64,000 nucleotides of DNA from Clostridium sp. M62/1 (GTDB lineage: Bacteria; Bacillota; Clostridia; Lachnospirales; Lachnospiraceae): contig NZ_CP085988.1 of the NCBI RefSeq assembly GCF_020736365.1, positions 3,827,915-3,891,914 on the forward strand. The letters are read 5' to 3'. The notes beneath the pieces were generated by a model. It worked only from the letters and a program-made list of their open reading frames with translations, was not told the DNA's origin and did not search any database. Numbering within the stretch: position 1 is the stretch's first letter; each line of letters begins with the position of its first letter. The position numbers were made by a program, and so were the translations under genes. Of this stretch, positions 37,305-46,266 are shown one piece after another.

Positions 37305-39347
37305 TTAAATTTCTCCTTTCTCTTTCATCTGCAGGAGCATCTCTTTCAGCCTCTCTCTGGCCTGCTCAAGTGTGGTATCCTTCAGCTGAGCACCGGCGAT
37401 GGTCCTGTGTCCTCCGCCGCCCAGCTTCTCCATCATCACCTGCACATTGACCTCATCGATGGAACGGGCACTGAAAAAGATCGTATCTTTCACCTGCGTC
37501 ATCACAAAGGACGCCTTGATTCCAATAATGTTTAAGAGCTCATTGGCCGCCTGGGCGCCGATCACAGTCGGGCTCTCAAGCCCCTCGGACGGGCACTCGG
37601 AGATGGCAAACTCTTTCTCAAAGATCTCAGCTCTTCTCACGGCCTCAGCCCTTGCGCGGTAATCCTCCACCCGGTCGCGGAACAGTTTTCTGACTCTCAC
37701 CACATCCGCTCCGTTTCGCCTCAGGAAGGCCGCCGCCTCAAAGGTTCTGACTCCCGCCTGGTTCATAAAGTTGTTTGTATCAATGACGATACCCGCATAC
37801 ATGGCATCCGCCTCCACGGATTTCATCTTGATTCCGTCACCCACATACTGAAGAATCTCAGCCACCATCTCGCAGGCCGATGACGCATAGGGCTCCACGT
37901 AGGAGAGCACGGCATTTTCGATAATCTCGCTGCTCTGCCTGTGGTGATCAAGCACCATGATCGTCTTGACCAGCTTTAACAGCTCAGGCGCCTCGGTGAT
38001 GCTGGGCCGGTTTACATCCACCACCACAAGCATGGTGTTTGCATCTGCCCGCTGGGCAGCCTCCTCGCCGGTCAGGAACAGATCCTCCGGGTAATCGGGA
38101 TTGTCCTTAAACCGGTCCATCATGGGCCGCACAGAGGAATTGACGCTGTTAATGACAATATGAGCCTTCTTGTTGAAGGCAGCTGCAATTCTGTAGATAC
38201 CGATAGTCGCTCCGAAGGAATCCGGATCCCCGATCCGGTGGCCCATGATTAAGAGCTTATCCTTGGTCTCCATCAGCTCTCTCATGGCGTGGGCCTTGAC
38301 TCTGGCCTTCACACGGGTGGTCTTCTCCAGCTGCTGGGACTTGCCGCCGTAGTAGGTGATCTTCTCTCCATCCTTCACCACAGCCTGATCGCCGCCCCGT
38401 CCCAGGGCCATGTCGATGGCTGTCCTGGCATACTCATAATTTCTTATATAGGACTCCCCGTTCATTCCCATACCAATGCTCAGGGTGACAGCCATCTCAT
38501 TTCCTATGTTGACTGTCTTGACCTCCTCGAGAAGGGAAAACCGCTCCTCCTCGATCTCCTTCGTATACTTCTGTTTAATGACAAAGAAGTATTTGTCCTT
38601 CTCCATCTTTTTCACGATGCCGTTCAGATTGGAGATATACTTGTTGATCTTTCTGTCAATGAGGGCCACCAGAAGGGAGCGGCGCACCTCCTCCACACTC
38701 TCCAGGGCCTCATCGTAGTTGTCCAGATAGATGAGTCCTGCCACCAGGTTCTGATCGGTGATGGCCTTCTTCAGAGTCAGGATCTCCGTTTCGTCAAACA
38801 GGTAAACAGCCCAGAGCACCTCCTCCTCGCCGTTGGACGGTGTATCCAGCTTAATGCCGTCTCTTTCATCCACACAGATATGGCGGATCTCCATGCGGTA
38901 AAAGCTGTCTCCATAGGTCACATGGATCGTGTCCTCCTTGTCAATCCCGTCCAGAGTCTCCCTTGTCAGCTCTGGGAACAGGCCGAAAAGAGTCCTGTTC
39001 TTTCTGTCGTCCCTGACAATATCGGAAAATCCCTCATTCATCCACAGCAGCAGGCCGTTCTCATCAGCCACCGCATAGGGAAATTCCATGTCAGCCAGCA
39101 TGTTTTGCTGAAGTCTGGCATATTCGGCAGAAAAGTCCAGAAGCCCGCCGAGCAGCCGCTTTCTCTTATACAGATACAGCCAGGCGCAGAACACTGCATA
39201 GACGAGGGTAAAGCCCGTCATGACAATGCCGGCCTTTAAATCCACAAGGCCTATCACCACATTCGCCGCCATCAGAATCACCGCCATAAAAAGCGGCCAC
39301 TGCAGATAGACCCGAAGCTGTCCCTGTATTCTGATATCCTCTTTCAT
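37305..39347 (-). CDS. gdpP: Cyclic-di-AMP phosphodiesterase, GdpP type
   Basis: A 680-residue membrane enzyme that hydrolyses c-di-AMP to pApA. Two N-terminal helices (LFMAVILMAANVVIGLVDLKAGIVMTGFTLVYAVF region) are followed by a PAS-like domain (about 65-150), a degenerate GGDEF domain (VTLSIGMGMNG and GRGGDQAVV) and a DHH/DHHA1 module with VVDVNRPSI, VLDHHRQS and GGGGHRTIAGAQL. ATG 39347 is chosen for the CAGGAGAGA ribosome site; starts at 39365, 39374 or 39401 are possible. It is the first gene of the gdpP-rplI-dnaB operon. The family sets c-di-AMP levels and so affects cell-wall and potassium homeostasis. Confidence 0.94.
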   Translation of the reverse strand: MKEDIRIQGQLRVYLQWPLFMAVILMAANVVIGLVDLKAGIVMTGFTLVYAVFCAWLYLYKRKRLLGGLLDFSAEYARLQQNMLADMEFPYAVADENGLLLWMNEGFSDIVRDDRKNRTLFGLFPELTRETLDGIDKEDTIHVTYGDSFYRMEIRHICVDERDGIKLDTPSNGEEEVLWAVYLFDETEILTLKKAITDQNLVAGLIYLDNYDEALESVEEVRRSLLVALIDRKINKYISNLNGIVKKMEKDKYFFVIKQKYTKEIEEERFSLLEEVKTVNIGNEMAVTLSIGMGMNGESYIRNYEYARTAIDMALGRGGDQAVVKDGEKITYYGGKSQQLEKTTRVKARVKAHAMRELMETKDKLLIMGHRIGDPDSFGATIGIYRIAAAFNKKAHIVINSVNSSVRPMMDRFKDNPDYPEDLFLTGEEAAQRADANTMLVVVDVNRPSITEAPELLKLVKTIMVLDHHRQSSEIIENAVLSYVEPYASSACEMVAEILQYVGDGIKMKSVEADAMYAGIVIDTNNFMNQAGVRTFEAAAFLRRNGADVVRVRKLFRDRVEDYRARAEAVRRAEIFEKEFAISECPSEGLESPTVIGAQAANELLNIIGIKASFVMTQVKDTIFFSARSIDEVNVQVMMEKLGGGGHRTIAGAQLKDTTLEQARERLKEMLLQMKEKGEI

Positions 39348-39498
39348 TTCTCTCTCCTGTTTCATATCGAACATCTCCCCCCCTGAAGGGACAGCCGCCA
39401 AAATCCCCGGCGGCTGCCGTCTGTTCGTCCCTTTCGCGCACCTGCCGTATGTACCGGACGGTGCAGAATTGATAAATATAATTCGCCTATCGTATCAG

Positions 39499-39504
39499 AT
39501 TATA
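39499..39504 (-). promoter_or_regulatory. Extended -10 promoter of the gdpP operon
   Basis: On the minus strand TATGCTATAAT contains a TATAAT box with a TG one base upstream; no good -35 box is seen. It lies about 150 bp before gdpP, back to back with the thiC promoter. Confidence 0.55.
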
Positions 39505-39617
39505 GCATAAAGGGGGGCGTTCGTCTAGGCGGTACTCAGTGGGAATCAGCAGGCAAAAGCATAGACACCCGCCGCCCCTAAGCATGGAAGCTCTGCGCCT
39601 GACTGCAAAGAAAATAT

Positions 39618-39646
39618 TTGACACCCCCGCCTCCGGGTGCTATACT
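39618..39646 (+). promoter_or_regulatory. Promoter of the thiC leader
   Basis: TTGACA (39618-39623), 17-bp spacer, TATACT (39641-39646). The transcript would start just at the TPP aptamer. Confidence 0.92.
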
Positions 39647-39657
39647 TTCGCTGAAAA

Positions 39658-39741
39658 GAGGGAGCTCGTAGGCGGGCTGAGAGGAAGTAACCGAACTTCG
39701 ACCTTTATAACCTGATTTGGGTAATGCCAACGTAGGGATCA
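39658..39741 (+). promoter_or_regulatory. TPP riboswitch (THI element)
   Basis: Conserved blocks are in order: GGCGGGCTGAGAGGAAG with the CUGAGA core, ACTTCGACC, AACCTGATTTGG and GTAATGCCAACGTAGGGA. P1 is closed by GGAGCTC-side and AGGGATC-side sequences. TPP binding should favour the terminator downstream and reduce thiC expression. Confidence 0.97.
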
Positions 39742-39794
39742 TAGATGTGACATTTGTTTTTACAGGGTTTTATTTTGATTCTTCTGTCATTCTC

Positions 39795-39830
39795 AGATCT
39801 GTACCTTTGGGTTCAGATCTTTTTCTTTTC
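39795..39830 (+). terminator. Riboswitch-controlled terminator before thiC
   Basis: AGATCTG and CAGATCT pair perfectly around a 12-base loop and are followed by TTTTTCTTTTC, 54 bp after the TPP aptamer. Confidence 0.92.
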
Positions 39831-39918
39831 AGAAGCTGTCTTATGCCGGCTTCCCTGACAGTATTTCCCCGTATCAGTTCAGCAGCCTCTTGTTCCCTCC
39901 CAGGAAAGGAGTTTTATC

Positions 39919-41268
39919 ATGGAAAAAACACAGGTGCAATCAGGGATCACACCATCCTCGCGGCCCTATACCACCCAGATGGACGCCGCCAGAAAGGGAA
40001 TTGTCACGAAAGAGATGAGGTGTGTGGCAGAAAAGGAACAGTTTGAACCGGAGGCTCTCAGAAAGCTGGTGGCAGAGGGAAAGGCTGTCATTCCGGCCAA
40101 CCGTCTTCACACCTGCCTTAAACCAAACGGAATCGGCTCCATGCTGCGCACCAAAATCAATGTAAACCTGGGAACGTCCAGGGACTGCATGGATCTGGAC
40201 ATGGAGCTTTCAAAGGTAAACGACGCAGTGGCCCTGGGGGCAGAATCCATTATGGATCTGAGCTCCTTCGGCGACACCCGGAAATTCCGCAGAAAGCTCA
40301 CAGCGGAATGTCCCGCCATCATCGGGACGGTCCCCATCTATGACGCGGTAGTCTATTACCACAAGCCCTTAAAGGAGATCACCACTGAGGAATGGCTGGA
40401 CATTGTCCGGATGCATGCCCGCGACGGCGTGGATTTCCTGACAATCCATGTGGGAATCAACAAAAATACCGCAGGGCGCTTTAAAGACGCAAAGCGTCTG
40501 ACCAACATCGTCTCCAGAGGAGGGTCCATTATCTTTGCCTGGATGGAGATGACCGGGCTTGAAAATCCATTCTATGAGCATTTTGATGAAATCCTCGACA
40601 TCTGCCGGGAATACGATGTCACCTTAAGTCTCGGCGATGCCTGCCGGCCCGGCTGCCTTGCCGATGCCTCCGACATTTCTCAGATAGAGGAGCTTGTCAC
40701 TCTGGGAGAGCTGACCAGACGCGCCTGGGAGAAAGATGTCCAGGTCATGATCGAGGGCCCCGGCCACATGCCCCTGGGTCAGATTGCAGCCAATATGAAA
40801 ATTCAGCAGACCCTCTGCAAGGGCGCTCCCTTCTATGTGCTGGGGCCTCTTGTCACAGACATAGCCCCCGGCTACGACCACATTACGGCAGCTATCGGCG
40901 GCGCCATAGCAGCGGCAGCCGGCGCTTCCTTCCTCTGCTATGTGACCCCTGCAGAGCATCTTCGCCTTCCTGACAGGGACGACGTAAAAGAGGGCATCAT
41001 CGCCTCGCGCATTGCAGCCCATGCAGCCGACATCGCAAAGGGCATACCCGGTGCCGAGGACTGGGACAGAAAAATGAGCACCGCCAGAAAGCAGCTGGAC
41101 TGGGAAGAAATGTTTCGCCTCTCCATTGATCCCGAGAAGGCCAGACGCTACCGTGCAGCCGCCAGGCCGGAAAAGGAGGATACCTGCTCCATGTGCGGAA
41201 ATTTCTGCGCCGTCAAAAACATGAACCGGATTCTCGACGGGGAGATTGTCTCCATCTTTGATGAATAA
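39919..41268 (+). CDS. thiC: Phosphomethylpyrimidine synthase
   Basis: A 449-residue radical-SAM enzyme that converts aminoimidazole ribotide to hydroxymethylpyrimidine phosphate in thiamin synthesis. The C-terminal cluster motif is [11 protein letters not shown] (C-x2-C-x4-C), and substrate/metal-binding stretches include [22 protein letters not shown] and [15 protein letters not shown]. The short form, without the long N-terminal domain of some ThiC proteins, is usual in Firmicutes. AAAGGAG precedes the ATG. Other thi genes are not in the window. Control is by the TPP riboswitch. Confidence 0.97.
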   Translation: MEKTQVQSGITPSSRPYTTQMDAARKGIVTKEMRCVAEKEQFEPEALRKLVAEGKAVIPANRLHTCLKPNGIGSMLRTKINVNLGTSRDCMDLDMELSKVNDAVALGAESIMDLSSFGDTRKFRRKLTAECPAIIGTVPIYDAVVYYHKPLKEITTEEWLDIVRMHARDGVDFLTIHVGINKNTAGRFKDAKRLTNIVSRGGSIIFAWMEMTGLENPFYEHFDEILDICREYDVTLSLGDACRPGCLADASDISQIEELVTLGELTRRAWEKDVQVMIEGPGHMPLGQIAANMKIQQTLCKGAPFYVLGPLVTDIAPGYDHITAAIGGAIAAAAGASFLCYVTPAEHLRLPDRDDVKEGIIASRIAAHAADIAKGIPGAEDWDRKMSTARKQLDWEEMFRLSIDPEKARRYRAAARPEKEDTCSMCGNFCAVKNMNRILDGEIVSIFDE

Positions 41269-41272
41269 AAAA

Positions 41273-41340
41273 GCGCCCTGAGTGTGAAAGGCTGCCGCCC
41301 AAACCAGGCGCAGCCTTTTCTCAGGACGCATTTTATTTTT
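41273..41340 (+). terminator. Terminator after thiC
   Basis: GCG-CCTGAG-AAAGGCTGC pairs with GCAGCCTTT-CTCAGG-CGC in an interrupted long stem, followed by ATTTTATTTTT. Confidence 0.9.
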
Positions 41341-41341
41341 C

Positions 41342-41376
41342 AAAAACAGGCAGGGCTCCCTGCAGAGCCCTGCCTG
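41342..41376 (-). terminator. Terminator of the cytidylate-kinase-like gene
   Basis: On the minus strand CAGGCAGGGCTC pairs with GAGCCCTGCCTG around a 6-base loop, followed by TTTTTG. It lies about 100 bp past the stop. Confidence 0.85.
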
Positions 41377-41482
41377 TCTTTACGTTTCACTATTTCGCAT
41401 TCTGCGGCGGAATTCAGCTTCCGGCTTTCAGCAGCACAGTCTGAAACCGGTATGCACAGGGATAATGGCCCTTTTACAGCCG

Positions 41483-42103
41483 TTATCCCCGCTTTGCAGC
41501 GTCGCAGATCAGCTGTACGCAGGAATCAATTCCCAGCGCGCCGCTGTTCAGCATCAGATCGTAATTCTCCCTGCGACCCCACTTCTGGTTTGTAAAGGTT
41601 TCGTAGTGAATCCGCCTCTTCTTGTCCGTCTGATGCATGAATTCGTCGATGTACTCCTCAATCTCGCCGTACTCAGCCAGTGCCCTCTGGCGTCTGATCT
41701 CCCTGTCGCAGTAGATAAAGACCTTCAGCACATCGTCCCGATCCTTCAAAATGTAGTCTGCACAGCGCCCTACAAACACACAGGGGCTTCTCCTGGCCGC
41801 ATCCTCAATGATTTTTTTCTGGGCAATAAAAATCTGCTCCGTCAGCGGAAGCTCTTCAGGCTTGGGTGTTCTCGGATAGGCAATCCCGTATAAACTTCCC
41901 ATGGCAAAGTTATAGAGCAGGCTGTTTGTCACCCTCTGCTCCTTGTCAGCAATCAGTTCCGGCGAAAATCCAATTTCCTTGGCGGCCAGATCAATCAGTT
42001 TCTTGTCATAGAACTCCATTCCCAGATTTTTGGCCACCATCTGCCCAACCTGGCGTCCTCCGCTTCCATATTCACGGCTGATCGTAACAATCCTTTTACT
42101 CAT
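41483..42103 (-). CDS. Cytidylate-kinase-like P-loop protein
   Basis: A 206-residue protein of the cytidylate kinase-like family common in clostridia. The start IVTISREYGSGGRQVGQMVAKNLGMEFYDKKLI has a P-loop variant (GSGGRQVG) lacking the usual GKST; the nucleoside-binding and lid parts (SPCVFVGRCADYILKD, IYCDREIRRQRAL) are recognisable. True Cmk is longer and has GPAGSGKST. Whether this protein phosphorylates CMP is not known. It stands alone with a terminator. Confidence 0.85.
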   Translation of the reverse strand: MSKRIVTISREYGSGGRQVGQMVAKNLGMEFYDKKLIDLAAKEIGFSPELIADKEQRVTNSLLYNFAMGSLYGIAYPRTPKPEELPLTEQIFIAQKKIIEDAARRSPCVFVGRCADYILKDRDDVLKVFIYCDREIRRQRALAEYGEIEEYIDEFMHQTDKKRRIHYETFTNQKWGRRENYDLMLNSGALGIDSCVQLICDAAKRG

Positions 42104-42280
42104 AATACAGGCCTCCTCTCACGGCTGAAAGCTTTTAGCTGTGCATATATATGACAGCTTCCCGCTGAATACCACGATTTATTTCTACCTGTATTTTATC
42201 ATACATGCGAAAAATTATCAATTTATTCATCTTATTTTTCAAAAATTTTCTGTCCTTTTCATCTGTAAGAAGGATTACCG

Positions 42281-43636
42281 CTATACAATCCCATCCTTTT
42301 TAGGCATCTTCCTCTTAATGAGGAAGTAGCAGAGCATATGTACGCTCGCTGTGATAACCCAGCTCACCGGATAGGAGATGTAGAGGGAAGTCAGCGTTTT
42401 CTGCTGTGCAAAGATTGTGAAGATCCAGAGAATTCTGAGACCGCACGCTCCCGTCAGAGACACGATCATCGGAAGCACCGAATAGCCTATGCCTCTCAGA
42501 CTTCCCACAAGCGTATCCATCCATCCGCAGGTAAAGTATGTAGTCGCAATAATGCTCATACGCAGCATTCCATAGCGGATCACCTCAGGATCCGTTGAGT
42601 AAATGCGTAAAAGCTCCTCTCCTATCGCATAGGCTCCAAAGCCGAGAATCATTCCCACTGCCGTCACGGTTCCGAGGCAGGTAAAGAGGATTTTGTTCAC
42701 TCTCGTGTACTTTTTTCCGCCGATGTTCTGGCTGGTAAAACTGAGATTTGTCTGGTAGACAGCGTTCATCGCATTGTAGACAAAGCCCTCTATATTGGCT
42801 GAGGCCGCGTTTCCTGCCATGGCAATCGATCCGAAGGAGTTGACAGAAGACTGGATCAGAACGTTGGAAACTGAGAAAATCGCTCCCTGCATTCCGGCCG
42901 GAAGGCCGATTTTGAAAATCTGAAACATTTTTTTCCTGTGAATCTTAATCTTGGAGAGCTCTAGCTTCAGCCCGCCCTCACTCTTTGCCAGACAGCGCAG
43001 TACAAGTCCGGCTGAAATACACTGGGAGAGCACGGTCGCCAGGGCCACTCCTGCCACATCCAGGTTCATCACAATAACGAAGAAGAGATTCAGCACAATG
43101 TTCACCACTCCTGCAATTGTCAGAAAGTAGAGAGGCCTCCTCGTATCTCCCACTGCCCTTAAAATCGCGCTTCCGAAGTTGTACAGCATGACAACAGGCA
43201 TTCCCGCGAAATAAATCCGCATATAGAGGACTGCCTTGTCGATTACATCATCCGGTGTCCCCATCAGTTCCAGCATGAGCTTGGAAAAAACAAAACCCAT
43301 TACAATCAGTATCACGCCGCTGACAATGCTGACAGCGATTGCCGTGTGTACTGCCTCACTCACATCCTTGTCGCGCCGGCCTCCGTAGGCCCTGGCGACT
43401 ACCACGTTGGCTCCCACTGAGAGACCGATAAAAATATTGATCAGAAGATTGATTAATGCCGTCGTGGAGCCCACCGCCGCCAGCGACTGGCTTCCGGCAA
43501 ACCTTCCCACCACAATAATGTCCGCTGCGTTGAACAGAAGCTGCAGAACGCCGGAAAGCATCAGCGGAATTGAGAAAATCAAAATTTTTTTCAGGACAGG
43601 GCCATTGCACATGTCCATCTCATAGGTCTTATTCAT
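42281..43636 (-). CDS. MATE-family multidrug/metabolite exporter
   Basis: A 451-residue membrane antiporter with twelve helices in two six-helix halves. The family motifs are present: IPLMLSGVLQLLFNAADIIVVGRFAGSQSLAAVG near the N-terminus and LQSSVNSFGSIAMAGNAASANIEGF in the second half (landmarks AADIIVVGRF and SVNSFG). It exports cationic or organic substrates using a sodium or proton gradient; the substrate is unknown. The IS110 element begins 14 bp upstream of its start, so its original promoter has been pushed 1.57 kb away. Confidence 0.92.
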   Translation of the reverse strand: MNKTYEMDMCNGPVLKKILIFSIPLMLSGVLQLLFNAADIIVVGRFAGSQSLAAVGSTTALINLLINIFIGLSVGANVVVARAYGGRRDKDVSEAVHTAIAVSIVSGVILIVMGFVFSKLMLELMGTPDDVIDKAVLYMRIYFAGMPVVMLYNFGSAILRAVGDTRRPLYFLTIAGVVNIVLNLFFVIVMNLDVAGVALATVLSQCISAGLVLRCLAKSEGGLKLELSKIKIHRKKMFQIFKIGLPAGMQGAIFSVSNVLIQSSVNSFGSIAMAGNAASANIEGFVYNAMNAVYQTNLSFTSQNIGGKKYTRVNKILFTCLGTVTAVGMILGFGAYAIGEELLRIYSTDPEVIRYGMLRMSIIATTYFTCGWMDTLVGSLRGIGYSVLPMIVSLTGACGLRILWIFTIFAQQKTLTSLYISYPVSWVITASVHMLCYFLIKRKMPKKDGIV

Positions 43637-43666
43637 CTTCCCTGTTTTCCTCGTATTATATAGTAG

Positions 43667-43880
43667 TAGTGTTTATAGACCCTCTCCAAGGTCTGTATGC
43701 TATACTGTTTGGAGATACTGTGGATTGGTTTCATTTTCCTACCACTTGATGGTTACGGAAAGGCTCCAACCACAGTCTCTTTGTATCGTTGTTAATCAGT
43801 TAGATACCGCATGACGGTTGATTTAGAACGAGGTTACAAGCGCAGAGAGCTCTGTGGTCCTAAACAGTATCTAAATCTAT
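43667..43880 (+). ncRNA. Candidate bridge RNA of the IS110 element
   Basis: The non-coding left end folds as three units. (1) An 8-bp 5' hairpin, 43674-43697. (2) A long interrupted stem GAGA-CTGTGG-TTGG (43712-43728) with CCAA-CCACAG-TCTC (43766-43779), enclosing a loop with TTTTCCT (43734-43740) and GGAAAGG (43757-43763). (3) A perfect 8-bp stem TTAGATAC/GTATCTAA (43800-43807, 43867-43874) enclosing a 59-base loop. This matches the target-loop and donor-loop order of IS110 bridge RNAs. The exact 5' and 3' ends are estimates. Confidence 0.8.
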
Positions 43881-43897
43881 TACTAAGGAGTGTTCTT

Positions 43898-45073
43898 ATG
43901 ATCTACGTTGGAATTGATGTCGCTAAGGATAAGCATGACTGCTTTATCACCAATTCAGATGGCAAAGTCCTTTTTCCGGTTTTTACCATTCAGAATAACC
44001 GGGATGGATTTGATGTTCTTTTTTCCAGGATTCAATCCTCTTCTTCAGATGTGTCCAATATAAAAGTAGGACTGGAGGCCACTGGACACTACTCTTACAA
44101 CCTGCTCGGTTATCTTATTGACAAAGGTCTCCACACCTTCGTTATCAATCCGCTCCACACAAATCTTTACAGAAAAAGTCTCAGCCTTAGAAAGACGAAA
44201 ACAGATAAGGTTGATGCCCGAACCATTGCTTTGATGCTCATGTCTGACGTGAACCTGAAGTCCTACTCAGATACATCATACCATAACGAGGAGTTAAAGT
44301 CACTCACCCGTTATCGTTTTCGTAAGGTTCAGGAACGCGCTCAGCTTAGACAGTCTGTTTCCAGGCTTGTTACCATTCTCTTTCCAGAATTGGAAAAACT
44401 TGTTCCTTCGCTTCATATCGCTTCTATCTACGCCCTTCTTTCCGAGTTTCCTTCTGCCGGAACGATTGCCTCCTGCCATTTGACACACCTGACGAAGCGG
44501 TTGGAAAACGCTTCAAAAGGCCGTTACAGCCGGGAGAAAGCGATTGAAATACGGAATGCTGCCAGAGCCTCCATCGGTTCCAACATGCCTGCCAAATCTC
44601 TGGAATTAAAGCACACACTCCGGCTAATTGGTGAACTGGATTCCGAAATCTCAGAAATTGAATCCGAAATCAAACGGATCATGGATGAAATCCATTCTCC
44701 CATCCTGACCATTCCAGGAATAGGCTACCGCATGGGCGCCATGATCCTGGCAGAGATTGGAGATTTCTCCCGCTTTGATTCGCCGGATAAGATCCTGGCA
44801 TATGCCGGAGCTTCTCCATCTACCTATCAATCCGGGCAGATGGAATCCTCTTATTCCCACATGGAGAAACGGGGATCGCGCTATTTACGTTTTGCTCTGA
44901 TCAATGCCACCAAATACGTCTGCCAATGGGATGAAACTTTCGGTGCATACCTTCAGAAGAAGATTTCTGAAGGGAAACACTACAACGTCGCCATCACCCA
45001 CGCCGCAAAGAAACTTGTACGGTTAATTTACGCAATGGAAAAATCCGGCAAACCTTACATAAAAACGGCATAA
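43898..45073 (+). CDS. IS110-family transposase (recombinase)
   Basis: A 391-residue DEDD recombinase. The N-terminal RuvC-like domain has D in YVGIDVAKDKHD, E in GLEATGHY and the D-x-x-D pair in KTDKVDART. A central coiled coil leads to the C-terminal Tnp domain with ILTIPGIGYRMGAMILAEIG, the likely catalytic serine in STYQSGQ, and KRGSRYLRFALINA. Both domains are intact, so the element may be active. ATG 43898 has AAGGAG eight bases upstream; the frame is open to 43811 but that part overlaps the bridge RNA. Confidence 0.95.
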   Translation: MIYVGIDVAKDKHDCFITNSDGKVLFPVFTIQNNRDGFDVLFSRIQSSSSDVSNIKVGLEATGHYSYNLLGYLIDKGLHTFVINPLHTNLYRKSLSLRKTKTDKVDARTIALMLMSDVNLKSYSDTSYHNEELKSLTRYRFRKVQERAQLRQSVSRLVTILFPELEKLVPSLHIASIYALLSEFPSAGTIASCHLTHLTKRLENASKGRYSREKAIEIRNAARASIGSNMPAKSLELKHTLRLIGELDSEISEIESEIKRIMDEIHSPILTIPGIGYRMGAMILAEIGDFSRFDSPDKILAYAGASPSTYQSGQMESSYSHMEKRGSRYLRFALINATKYVCQWDETFGAYLQKKISEGKHYNVAITHAAKKLVRLIYAMEKSGKPYIKTA

Positions 45074-45341
45074 CTTTTTCTGCCCTATAACACTCTTTTA
45101 GAGCACCGATATCCGATGCTCTGTTTGTCGTGCGATTTTCAAGGTACAACGATCTATGAAATGCGTTCCCGCAATTCATTCAAAAGTCTTCATTTTAGAC
45201 TTGACTTTTAATAGTTAGTCTTTCCTTTTTGTTTTTAATCTCTACATAGGGATATTATAAGCAAAAGGGATCCGGGGTTCAATGGGTTTGGGAAAGAAAT
45301 GTAAAAAATGTAAAGCAGGAATGCCGCCAGGCGCACCACCT

Positions 45342-45376
45342 AAAAAAGGCCCGGAAACCTCTCGGTTTCCGGGCCT
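45342..45376 (-). terminator. Terminator of the rpsF-ssb-rpsR operon
   Basis: On the minus strand AGGCCCGGAAACC pairs with GGTTTCCGGGCCT around GAGA, followed by TTTTT. It lies just past the rpsR stop. The stretch from the IS end (45221) to here has no gene. Confidence 0.95.
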
Positions 45377-45388
45377 GACTCCGCCTGA

Positions 45389-45655
45389 TTAGTCGCAGGT
45401 ATACGGCATAAGAGCGATGTGACGTGCTCTCTTGATAGCTACTGTTAAAGCTCTCTGATGCTTTGCACAGTTTCCTGTGATTCTTCTCGGAAGGATTTTT
45501 CCTCTCTCAGATACGTATCTCTTTAACTTGTTTGTATCCTTGTAGTCGATTGTTCCGTTCTTCTCTCCACAGAAAACGCAAACTTTTTTTCTTCTGCGCA
45601 TGCCGCCTCTTCTTACTTTGGAAGCGTCTGCCTTATCACCTTTATTGAATGCCAT
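45389..45655 (-). CDS. rpsR: 30S ribosomal protein S18
   Basis: 88 residues. The RNA-binding core reads [49 protein letters not shown] (landmarks [15 protein letters not shown]). The N-terminal CVFCGEK and later NCAKHQ form the zinc-binding (C+) version of S18. ATG 45655 has AAGGAGG upstream; an in-frame ATG at 45676 has no ribosome site. Last gene of the rpsF-ssb-rpsR operon. Confidence 0.96.
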   Translation of the reverse strand: MAFNKGDKADASKVRRGGMRRRKKVCVFCGEKNGTIDYKDTNKLKRYVSERGKILPRRITGNCAKHQRALTVAIKRARHIALMPYTCD

Positions 45656-45794
45656 TGGTGCTACCTCCTTATTCAATCCACATTTTGAGTTTCCTGATAC
45701 TCAAAACAACACAGCAGCTTTGCTGCCTTTCATCCGACTGCCGGACTGTCTGAACTCTTCGTTCACTCTCCGCTCTCTATCGCTTTTCCCGTCC

Positions 45795-46247
45795 TTAGTT
45801 GAACGGAAGTCCTTCGTCTTCTACTCCGTCGGGGATATTCATAAAGCCGTCGCCGATTGCGCTTGCAGGAGCCGGACGCTGTGCGGCCTGGTAGCCGCCG
45901 TCGTGGCCTGCGGAAGCGTTCTTGCTCTCAGCAAACTCCTGATCCTCAACGATTACATCTGTTGTATAAACCTTCTGACCGTCTCTGTTTGTGTAGCTTC
46001 CTGTCTGGATTCTTCCTGTCACAAGAACCTTCGTTCCCTGATGGAAATACTTCTCGGCGAACTCGCCGGCTCTGTCAAATGCAACACACTGGATGAAGTC
46101 TGCTGTCTGTGCTCCGTCATCCTGGCTTCTGCGGCCTCTTCTGTCAACTGCCAGCGTATATCTGGCGATTGCCATAGCGCGCTCTCCCTGAGAATATCTA
46201 ACCTCCGGATCTCTGGTAAGTCTACCCATCAGAATTACTTTATTCAT
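45795..46247 (-). CDS. ssb: Single-stranded DNA-binding protein
   Basis: 150 residues. The OB fold (MNKVILMGRLTRDPEVRYSQ to about 105) is complete, and the acidic tip is DEGLPFN in place of DDDIPF, the docking site for repair and replication partners. Classical position between rpsF and rpsR. The prophage downstream encodes a second SSB with a very similar tail. Confidence 0.95.
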   Translation of the reverse strand: MNKVILMGRLTRDPEVRYSQGERAMAIARYTLAVDRRGRRSQDDGAQTADFIQCVAFDRAGEFAEKYFHQGTKVLVTGRIQTGSYTNRDGQKVYTTDVIVEDQEFAESKNASAGHDGGYQAAQRPAPASAIGDGFMNIPDGVEDEGLPFN

Positions 46248-46266
46248 ACGATCACACTTTCTTTAT

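Larger units (their letters stand above)
43650..45221 (+). mobile_element. IS110-family insertion sequence with inferred ends
   Basis: The element is about 1.57 kb. Ends were inferred from the bridge-RNA guide matches: TTTTC-CT on the left (43645-43651) and CT-TTCC on the right (45220-45225), with the CT core shared. There are no terminal inverted repeats and no target duplication beyond the core, as known for IS110. Joining right end (TTGACT at 45201-45206) to left end (TATTAT at 43654-43659) through CT gives a 17-bp-spaced promoter, which supports the ends. A small AGAGCA/TGCTCT hairpin at about 45096-45118 follows the transposase gene. Confidence 0.85.

Noticed and set aside
43811..43897. 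Longer transposase start at 43811
   Set aside because: The added residues do not resemble IS110 proteins, there is no ribosome site there, and the DNA belongs to the bridge-RNA donor loop.
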